A DNA stretch of 64,000 nt from Flavobacterium sp. (GTDB lineage Bacteria > Bacteroidota > Bacteroidia > Flavobacteriales > Flavobacteriaceae): the NCBI RefSeq assembly GCF_027483985.1, contig NZ_JAIXTJ010000008.1, forward strand, positions 1 through 64,000. Direction: 5' to 3'. A model generated the notes under the pieces. It worked only from the letters and a program-made list of their open reading frames with translations. It was not told the DNA's origin and searched no databases. Each line of letters starts with the position of its first letter. Position 1 is the stretch's first letter. The position numbers and the translations under genes are program-made. This document shows positions 58,461-64,000 of this stretch, piece after piece.

Positions 58461-58823
58461 TTATCGATTAATTTCAAAATCTTTGATCACAACAGCATTA
58501 AAAAAACTAACATATTCATGTACAAGCTCTTTGACTTTACTAGAATTATCTTGAAGGTAGTTACACAAATAAACATCTAAAGTTAATTGTTTAAACTCTG
58601 GCCAAGTGTGGATACAAATATGGGATTCTTTTAAACAAATAGCAATGGTAAAACTATTATTTTCAAAATTATGAACAATTATTCCTACTTTTTCTAAATT
58701 ATATTTTAATAATAAATCTTCAGAAAAAATAATAAAATCATTTGAATTACAAAGTTTATCAACGTCATTGACTTGCAAAGTAACCAATTTATGTAATCCA
58801 GGAGAGTATAAAGTTTGATTCAT
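58461..58823 (-). CDS. S-adenosylmethionine decarboxylase-like protein (SpeD family)
   Basis: 120 residues, the size of bacterial SpeD. The self-processing site is retained in KESHICIHTWPE, where cleavage before the Ser would make the pyruvoyl cofactor, and the later Cys lies in YLCNYL. It would supply decarboxylated SAM to the membrane spermidine-synthase-like protein. First gene of the cluster. ATG used rather than the adjacent TTG. Confidence 0.88.
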   Translation of the reverse strand: MNQTLYSPGLHKLVTLQVNDVDKLCNSNDFIIFSEDLLLKYNLEKVGIIVHNFENNSFTIAICLKESHICIHTWPEFKQLTLDVYLCNYLQDNSSKVKELVHEYVSFFNAVVIKDFEINR

Positions 58824-58887
58824 CAAAATAGAATTCCAAATAATTTAAAGGAATATTTTGATTATACGTAAGTGTTAAAGTTTTGTT

Positions 58888-58917
58888 ACAAAAAAAGCGA
58901 GAATTTCTTCTCGCTTG
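58888..58917 (-). terminator. Terminator after the ferredoxin gene
   Basis: A 9-bp perfect stem (AAGCGAGAA / TTCTCGCTT) with a 4-nt loop, and an eight-T run on the minus strand. Confidence 0.85.
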
Positions 58918-58919
58918 TA

Positions 58920-59252
58920 TTATTGTTCTGGTGCAATTTCAAGTTCTAATCCATTGATTGCATCTGTAATTGGTATTTGACAACCCAATCTCGAATTGTC
59001 TTTTACGTGATAAGCTTCCCACAGCATTGCTTCTTCATCAGGATTTCTTTCAAGTGAAATTACATCATTTAAAACGTAGCATTGACAAGAAGCACACATG
59101 GTCATTCCGCCACAAACACCAATGGTTCCTTCTTCGGCTAATTCATAAGCGCGAATAAGTTCCATTACATTCATATTCATATCGGTTGGCGCTTGAACTT
59201 CGTGTCGGTTTCCGTTTCTGTCGGTGATATATACTGTTACGTCTTGTGGCAT
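58920..59252 (-). CDS. 2Fe-2S ferredoxin (adrenodoxin-like)
   Basis: 110 residues with the 2Fe-2S cysteines in GVCGGMTMCASCQCYV and the final one in LGCQIP, as in ISC-type ferredoxins. Electron carrier, coupled to the FNR gene by a TAATG overlap, so that enzyme is its probable reductase. Confidence 0.92.
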   Translation of the reverse strand: MPQDVTVYITDRNGNRHEVQAPTDMNMNVMELIRAYELAEEGTIGVCGGMTMCASCQCYVLNDVISLERNPDEEAMLWEAYHVKDNSRLGCQIPITDAINGLELEIAPEQ

Positions 59253-60304
59253 TAGTCAATCGATTTTACAACTGCTTTTTCAGCTTCTTTTCTCGTTCCA
59301 TCGAATCCGTCAACTCCTGAAACAGTTGTGTATTTTAAAACATATCGTTTTCCTGGATTAATTCTTTGGTAAACACTTTGACACATTAAAGTTGCTTCGT
59401 GGAAACCACATAAAATCAATTTTAATTTCCCAGGATAGGTATTCACATCACCGATGGCATAAATTCCGTCGATATTGGTTTGATAATCTAAAGCATTGTT
59501 TACTTTAATAGCATTTTTCTCGATTTCTAATCCCCAATTGGCGATCGCTCCAAGTTTTGGAGTCAATCCGAAAAGCGGAATAAAATAATCGGTTTCAAAT
59601 ATTTGTTGAACGCCTTCGTTTTCTAAAACAATACTTTCAACATGGTCTTTTCCATTGATAGCTACAACTTCAGCTGGCGTAATTAAATTGATTTTTCCAA
59701 GTTTTTTCAATTCTTGTACTTTTTCAACGGAATCTAAAGCACCTCGGAATTCGTTTCTTCTGTGAACCAAAGTAACTTCGGAAGCTACATTGGAAAGAAA
59801 AATACTCCAATCTAATGCAGAATCACCTCCACCTGCAATTACAATTCGTTTATCACGGAATAATTCTGGATCTTTTACAAAATATTCAACACCTTTTTCT
59901 TCGTAAAAAGCAATGTTTTCTAACTGTGGTTTTCTTGGTTCAAAAGTTCCTAAACCACCAGCAATAGCAACCGCTTTGGCGTGATGTTTTGTTCCTTTAT
60001 TTGTAGTAACAATAAACGTTCCGTCTTCTAATTTATCAATTGTTTCAGCAGTTTCAGCTAAGGTAAATCCGGGTTGAAATTGTTTGATTTGTTCCATCAA
60101 ATTGGTCACTAAATCACCTGCTAAAACTTCGGGATAACCTGGAATATCAAAAATTGGTTTTTTAGGATATAACTCTGCCAATTGCCCTCCAGGTTGCGGA
60201 AGCGCATCAATTATATGACATTTTAACTGTAAAAGTCCTGCTTCAAAAACGGCAAAAAGTCCTGTTGGACCTGCACCTATTATAAGTATATCTGTTTCTA
60301 TCAT
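59252..60304 (-). CDS. Ferredoxin-NADP reductase, thioredoxin reductase-like type
   Basis: 350 residues: FAD motif ILIIGAGPTGLFAVFEA, NADPH motif IVIAGGGDSALDW, and C-terminal GIYAIGDV. It lacks the CxxC of thioredoxin reductase, so it is the FNR-2 type that reduces ferredoxin with NADPH. ATG at 60304 preferred over a TTG three codons upstream. Co-transcribed with the ferredoxin. Confidence 0.9.
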   Translation of the reverse strand: MIETDILIIGAGPTGLFAVFEAGLLQLKCHIIDALPQPGGQLAELYPKKPIFDIPGYPEVLAGDLVTNLMEQIKQFQPGFTLAETAETIDKLEDGTFIVTTNKGTKHHAKAVAIAGGLGTFEPRKPQLENIAFYEEKGVEYFVKDPELFRDKRIVIAGGGDSALDWSIFLSNVASEVTLVHRRNEFRGALDSVEKVQELKKLGKINLITPAEVVAINGKDHVESIVLENEGVQQIFETDYFIPLFGLTPKLGAIANWGLEIEKNAIKVNNALDYQTNIDGIYAIGDVNTYPGKLKLILCGFHEATLMCQSVYQRINPGKRYVLKYTTVSGVDGFDGTRKEAEKAVVKSID

Positions 60305-60376
60305 TTTTTGCAAGTTTCAAAATAGCAAAGTAACATAGTCACTAAGGTTAAAAATAGGATTTATATCCTATTGGTT

Positions 60377-60616
60377 TTAGGAAATATTTTCTACCGTTTC
60401 GATTTGTGGAGCATACTTTTTGATGGTAGTTTCAACTCCTGCTTTTAAAGTCATTTGATTTACGCTACAACCAATGCATGCGCCTTCAAAACGAACTTTT
60501 ACGTGCTTTTCATCTTCAATAGAAACCAATGAAATATCACCACCATCAGAATTCAAAAAAGGTCTGATTTCTTGTAGTGCTTTTTCGATATTTACTGTTA
60601 ATTCTTCGTGTGTCAT
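60377..60616 (-). CDS. NifU family Fe-S protein, single domain
   Basis: 79 residues, a lone NifU domain with the CIGC cluster motif (EGACIGCSVNQMTL). An Fe-S transfer protein adjacent to Mrp and the ferredoxin pair. The other Nfu in this window has two additional N-terminal domains. Confidence 0.92.
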   Translation of the reverse strand: MTHEELTVNIEKALQEIRPFLNSDGGDISLVSIEDEKHVKVRFEGACIGCSVNQMTLKAGVETTIKKYAPQIETVENIS

Positions 60617-60617
60617 T

Positions 60618-60665
60618 TTATTTAGTTTTCAGTTTTCGGTTTTCAGTCGCATTTTTCAGTTTTAT
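60618..60665. repeat. Short tandem repeat, TTTTCAGTTTTC type
   Basis: Spacer made of TTTTCAGT/TTTTCGGT repeats between the Nfu and Mrp genes. Confidence 0.55.
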
Positions 60666-60698
60666 CAATAACTGCTTACTGTAACTGTTTACCGAACA

Positions 60699-61829
60699 CT
60701 ATTTCTTCACAGCAGAACATCCTGCCATTGTTGTTATTTTGATAGCTTCTGTTGGTGCAAGATTTTCGTTTCTGTTAACTGTTTCTTGAACCACATTTCT
60801 TGCGATTTCTTCGTATATTTTTTCTAAAGGTGATGCCGTTTGCAATGCTGCCGGACGACCATAATCTCCAGCTTCACGGATGCTCTGCACTAACGGAACT
60901 TCTCCTAAGAATGGCACTTGCAAATCTTCTGCGAGATTTTTGGCGCCTTCTTTTCCGAAGATATAATATTTGTTATCAGGTAATTCTTCGGGAGTGAAAT
61001 AGGCCATATTTTCGATAATTCCTAAAACTGGCACATTGATAGCATCACTTTGGAACATTGAAACACCTTTTCGAGCATCAGCCAAAGCTACATTTTGAGG
61101 TGTACTTACCACAACCGCACCTGTTATTGGTAAAGCTTGCATAATTGATAAGTGAATATCACCTGTTCCTGGAGGCAAATCGATTAACATAAAATCTAAT
61201 TGTCCCCAATCGGCATCAAAAATCATTTGGTTTAATGCTTTTGCAGCCATTGGTCCACGCCAAATACCAGCTTGACTTGGAGAAGTGAAAAATCCGATAG
61301 AAAGCAATTTTATTTCATAACTTTCGATGGGTTTCATTTTAGACTTTCCGTCCACTTCTATAGAAATTGGTTTTTCGTTTTCTACATCAAACATTATGGG
61401 CATACTTGGACCGTAAATATCGGCATCAAGAACACCAACTTTGAATCCCATTTTGGCTAAAGTAACAGCTAAATTGGCAGTTGTTGTAGATTTTCCAACG
61501 CCACCTTTACCTGAAGCTACCGCAATAATATTGCTGATTCCAGGAATAGATTTACCTTTAATTTCGTTTGGATTTTCTTTAGCTTCTACTTTGATATTTA
61601 CTTTCACAACAGCATCTGGAGAGAATTGTTCGTGAATTAGTTTTTTAATATCGTCTTCAGCTCTTTTTTTGATGTGCATTGCTGGAGTTGAAATCAACAA
61701 ATCAACTACAACTTCATCGCCAAAAGTGATTACATTTTGAACCGCACCACTTTCGACCATATTTTTTCCTTCACCAGCAATAGTAATTGTTTCTAATGCT
61801 TTTAGGATTTCTTTTCTATCTAACTTCAT
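60699..61829 (-). CDS. Mrp/ApbC family Fe-S cluster carrier ATPase
   Basis: 376 residues: an N-terminal DUF59/MIP18-like domain (about 3-90), then the P-loop GKGGVGKSTTTANLA and DADIYGPSMP, DLPPGTGD. The cluster-binding CxxC of NBP35-type proteins is not seen; only a C-terminal GCSAVKK remains. Supports Fe-S cluster delivery together with the small Nfu. Confidence 0.93.
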   Translation of the reverse strand: MKLDRKEILKALETITIAGEGKNMVESGAVQNVITFGDEVVVDLLISTPAMHIKKRAEDDIKKLIHEQFSPDAVVKVNIKVEAKENPNEIKGKSIPGISNIIAVASGKGGVGKSTTTANLAVTLAKMGFKVGVLDADIYGPSMPIMFDVENEKPISIEVDGKSKMKPIESYEIKLLSIGFFTSPSQAGIWRGPMAAKALNQMIFDADWGQLDFMLIDLPPGTGDIHLSIMQALPITGAVVVSTPQNVALADARKGVSMFQSDAINVPVLGIIENMAYFTPEELPDNKYYIFGKEGAKNLAEDLQVPFLGEVPLVQSIREAGDYGRPAALQTASPLEKIYEEIARNVVQETVNRNENLAPTEAIKITTMAGCSAVKK

Positions 61830-61837
61830 CTTCTTGT

Positions 61838-61872
61838 TTAAAAGTTTATGAGTTTAAAAGTTTAAAAGCTGT
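61838..61872. repeat. Short tandem repeat, GTTTAAAAGTTTA type
   Basis: Three GTTTAAAAGTTT-like units before the Mrp gene; the same units occur near 39.6 kb upstream of the DUF58 gene. The rest of the spacer to 62025 shows nothing further. Confidence 0.55.
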
Positions 61873-62025
61873 TTGACTTTTTATTTAAACTAAATATGAA
61901 TTGCAAAGATAGTAAGAAGTTTAAAAGTATGATAATAACAAGCTTTAAAGTTTTGTTATAATGAGATAGTTGGATTCTATTGTTTTTTGTAATTAGTTGT
62001 AAATTTTTCAAAAATTAGGAAATAA

Positions 62026-62349
62026 TTAAACGTCCATTTCCGGCATCCAAAAATATTTTTCAAAATCTACAATTTGATTGTCAATCACTTCAATTCCTTC
62101 GTTTTCTAAAAGTTGTTGCATTAAATTGGTTCCACCGAAATGATGTTTGCCAGAGAGCAATCCGTTTCTATTAACAACACGATGTGCTGGAACATCTTCA
62201 CGATTATGACTAGCATTCATTGCCCAACCTACCATCCTTGCAGAACGTGCTGTTCCCAATGCTTTGGCAATAGCGCCATAAGAAGTTACTTTTCCTTCGG
62301 GAATTTGTTTAACGATTTCATAAACGCGTTCAAAGAAATTGTCTTCCAT
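62026..62349 (-). CDS. Alkyltransferase-like (ATL) protein
   Basis: 107 residues of the MGMT/ATL family: GKVTSYGAIAKALG, then PAHRVVNRNGLL. In O6-methylguanine methyltransferase this site is PCHRV with the acceptor Cys; here it is Ala, so the protein cannot accept alkyl groups. ATL proteins instead bind alkylated bases and flag them for nucleotide excision repair. Overlaps the LysE gene stop (TAATG). Confidence 0.9.
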   Translation of the reverse strand: MEDNFFERVYEIVKQIPEGKVTSYGAIAKALGTARSARMVGWAMNASHNREDVPAHRVVNRNGLLSGKHHFGGTNLMQQLLENEGIEVIDNQIVDFEKYFWMPEMDV

Positions 62350-62984
62350 TACAGATGATACTTTATAACATTGTATAAGGTAAATAATGCTACAATTCCG
62401 GTAATGATTCCGATGATTTTATTCATGTTTTGCATAAAATAATCGGTTTTAGATTTCATTTTAGTAAAAAACAAAACATATAAATAGAATACCAAAAATG
62501 ATCCTAAAACAACACCAAAAACCAAACTATAAATCGATAACGAATTGAAAGTAAAAATATTATAAGAAGCTAAAGTCACACTAACAAAAACATAATATGG
62601 AATAGGAAAAAAGTTAATTGCAGAAATTAACATTCCCATAAAAAAACGACTTCTTTTGCTTTTTAAATGCAATGAATCTGCCGCTTTTAGTTTAGGTTTT
62701 TTTGCAAAAAATAAAAAGTAAATAGATAATATTGAAAAGATAACCAAACCAATTTCACGCAATAAAACCACAATCTCTTGATGGCTATTTATATATTGAG
62801 CAAAAATTACCGAAATATAAGTTTGAAAAAAGATAATAATCAATGCTCCGAGAACAAAAACCATTGCGCGTTTTCTTCCGTCGGTAAAATCAACTTTGGC
62901 AGCAGTCATATTTATTAATCCTGGTGGAAGGATCCCTATAACAGCAGCGATAAATCCCGATAAGAGTGGAAGGATGATGTTCAT
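62349..62984 (-). CDS. LysE family transporter
   Basis: 211 residues with six membrane segments and the typical opening PLLSGFIAAVIGILPPGLINMTAAK. LysE/RhtB-family exporters move amino acids or related compounds; here substrate unknown. Translationally coupled to the ATL gene. Confidence 0.85.
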   Translation of the reverse strand: MNIILPLLSGFIAAVIGILPPGLINMTAAKVDFTDGRKRAMVFVLGALIIIFFQTYISVIFAQYINSHQEIVVLLREIGLVIFSILSIYFLFFAKKPKLKAADSLHLKSKRSRFFMGMLISAINFFPIPYYVFVSVTLASYNIFTFNSLSIYSLVFGVVLGSFLVFYLYVLFFTKMKSKTDYFMQNMNKIIGIITGIVALFTLYNVIKYHL

Positions 62985-62995
62985 GTTATCATTTT

Positions 62996-63050
62996 ACAGT
63001 TCTCAGTTTTCAGTTTTCAGTGTTTTCAAAACAGATAACTGACAACAGAC
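62996..63050. repeat. Short tandem repeat, CAGTTTTCAGT type
   Basis: TTCTCAGTTTTCAGTTTTCAGTG, then GATAACTGACAACAGACAAC, which resembles the inverse of the first part. Confidence 0.55.
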
Positions 63051-63054
63051 AACA

Positions 63055-63732
63055 CTACTTTTTAATTTTAAAACGAATATACGTAATTGCTTTGTTAATT
63101 TCCAAATATTGTTTTTCGTAAAATGTTTGAATTTCAGTCACTTCGCTTGTCGCACCTTCATTTTTATATACATTATGATTAGCGTATAAAACTTCGTGAC
63201 CTTCACCATGTAAAAGACCTAAAGTATAACCGTGCATAAACTCAGAATCGGTTTTAAGATTAACAACACCATCAGGTTTCAAGATTCTTTTGTATAATTT
63301 CAAAAACTCTGAATTGGTCATTCGGTGTTTGGTACGCTTATATTTTATTTGTGGATCAGGAAATGTTATCCAAATTTCAGACACTTCACCGTCGGCAAAA
63401 ATATGATTGATTAATTCAATTTGAGTTCTAACAAAAGCCACATTATGCATTCCATCATCAACAGCTGTTTTAGCACCACGCCAAAATCTTGCTCCTTTTA
63501 TGTCAATACCTACAAAGTTTTTTTCGGGATAGCGTTCGGCCAAACCAACAGAATATTCGCCTTTTCCGCAACCTAATTCAATGATTATTGGGTTATCATT
63601 TTTAAAGAAATCACTATTCCATTTTCCTAATAACGGAAACTCATTTCCTACGACTTCTTCTCTTGTTGGTTGAAAAACGTTGTTGAATGTTTCGTTTTCC
63701 TTGAATCTTTTTAACTTATTTTTACTTCCCAC
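63055..63732 (-). CDS. trmB: tRNA (guanine-46-N7)-methyltransferase
   Basis: 225 residues. SAM-binding IIELGCGKGEYSVGLA, FVGIDIKGAR and the TrmB signature ITFPDPQIKYKRTKHRM. Starts with GTG; MGSKNKLKRF is the expected N-terminus and no ATG fits. Makes m7G46 in tRNA. Confidence 0.94.
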   Translation of the reverse strand: MGSKNKLKRFKENETFNNVFQPTREEVVGNEFPLLGKWNSDFFKNDNPIIIELGCGKGEYSVGLAERYPEKNFVGIDIKGARFWRGAKTAVDDGMHNVAFVRTQIELINHIFADGEVSEIWITFPDPQIKYKRTKHRMTNSEFLKLYKRILKPDGVVNLKTDSEFMHGYTLGLLHGEGHEVLYANHNVYKNEGATSEVTEIQTFYEKQYLEINKAITYIRFKIKK

Positions 63733-63944
63733 GTTTCTCTAAAATATTTTGGCAAAATTAAGCAAATAATATCCAACACAAATAAAGTTTTGATAATGTT
63801 TATGTAACCTTAACAATACAGCTGTTGGCCTATTTTTGTAGAAACTATAAATTTTGAAATCGCAACTACAAATACTTTGTAAAACAAATACTTATAAATC
63901 AATGCGATTGCATATGTTACCTCTAAAAAATATCCTTTGAACAT
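63733..63944. promoter_or_regulatory. Divergent promoter spacer
   Basis: 211-nt AT-rich spacer between trmB and the divergent phosphoesterase gene. A + strand TATTTTTG near 63831 fits TAnnTTTG, but lies over 100 nt from the ATG; a weaker box TACTTTGT lies nearer. No repeat or small gene recognised. Confidence 0.35.
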
Positions 63945-64000
63945 ATGAAAAAAAGAAAAGTTGAAGTTGTGGTAATTTCTGATGTTCATTTGGGAACTTA
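63945..64000 (+). CDS. UDP-2,3-diacylglucosamine diphosphatase-like phosphoesterase, 5' end only
   Basis: Only 18 codons are in the window: MKKRKVEVVVISDVHLGT. The SDVHLG motif is the first metal-binding block of the calcineurin-like fold. The N-terminus matches the LpxH-type enzyme of Flavobacteria as I remember it, which makes lipid X in lipid A synthesis. Enzyme call is tentative because the rest is missing. Confidence 0.6.
   Translation, partial: MKKRKVEVVVISDVHLGT

Noticed and set aside
59252..60304. Thioredoxin reductase
   Set aside because: The CxxC redox motif is missing, and the gene is coupled to a ferredoxin, which fits an FNR.

Overview
This window is AT-rich chromosomal DNA of a Bacteroidota bacterium, most probably a Flavobacterium. 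Four things point there: Bacteroidota-type promoters (-7 box TAnnTTTG, often a TTG about 17 nt upstream), little use of Shine-Dalgarno sites, family variants typical of this phylum (tandem-domain Nfu, S16 with a long acidic tail, DnaE with a fused proofreading exonuclease), and a large secreted adhesin with a choice-of-anchor L domain at the left edge. No phage, plasmid, classical insertion sequence, rRNA or CRISPR array was found.

Layout. 1-11 kb: truncated adhesin gene, two-N-domain Nfu, an unknown membrane-anchored protein, tRNA-Leu(TAG), an M20 dipeptidase, a BlaI/BlaR1-like pair whose M56 protein carries a C-terminal N-acetylmuramoyl-L-alanine amidase, a DUF4407 protein and a PH/SHOCT protein. 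11-30 kb: a coherent accessory locus. It contains a receiver-GT2 fusion, a large GT-C-like membrane protein, a secreted Ig-like protein, a membrane-anchored glycoside hydrolase, a GT4, a flippase, a STAS protein and a TPR/beta-barrel exporter. Next to these is a seven-gene signalling operon: single receiver, H-NOX, HNOBA/PAS kinase, FIST protein, second kinase, HPt and LytTR regulator. Four promoters in this locus carry 21-22 bp direct repeats that match the LytTR consensus, at nearly fixed geometry. I read the locus as a possibly nitric-oxide-responsive phosphorelay controlling synthesis and export of a surface glycan.

30-52 kb: mostly housekeeping genes. They include MmcQ/YjbR, GNAT and cyclase-family proteins, a GIY-YIG nuclease bracketed by palindromic repeats, hemW, ruvC, membrane and glycosyltransferase genes, tRNA-Asp(GTC), a DUF58 protein, trxA, dnaE, an RRM protein, a lipoprotein, rpsP-rimM, a tRNA methyltransferase, an acyl-CoA dehydrogenase, DUF3050, a metallophosphoesterase and a GDSL lipoprotein. 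52-59 kb: a tight seven-gene cluster combining a SpeD-like decarboxylase, DUF4178, a small membrane protein, DUF350, a membrane spermidine-synthase-like protein, a Tat-type FAD amine oxidase and an unknown membrane protein. 59-64 kb: an iron-sulfur group (2Fe-2S ferredoxin, FNR, small Nfu, Mrp/ApbC), then an alkyltransferase-like protein, a LysE transporter, trmB and the start of an LpxH-like phosphoesterase.

Spacers hold several repeat families: about six copies of a structured intergenic element, palindromic repeats around the GIY-YIG gene, inverted spacer motifs, and short tandem repeats with several different units. All functional assignments come from reading the translated sequence; no database search was possible.
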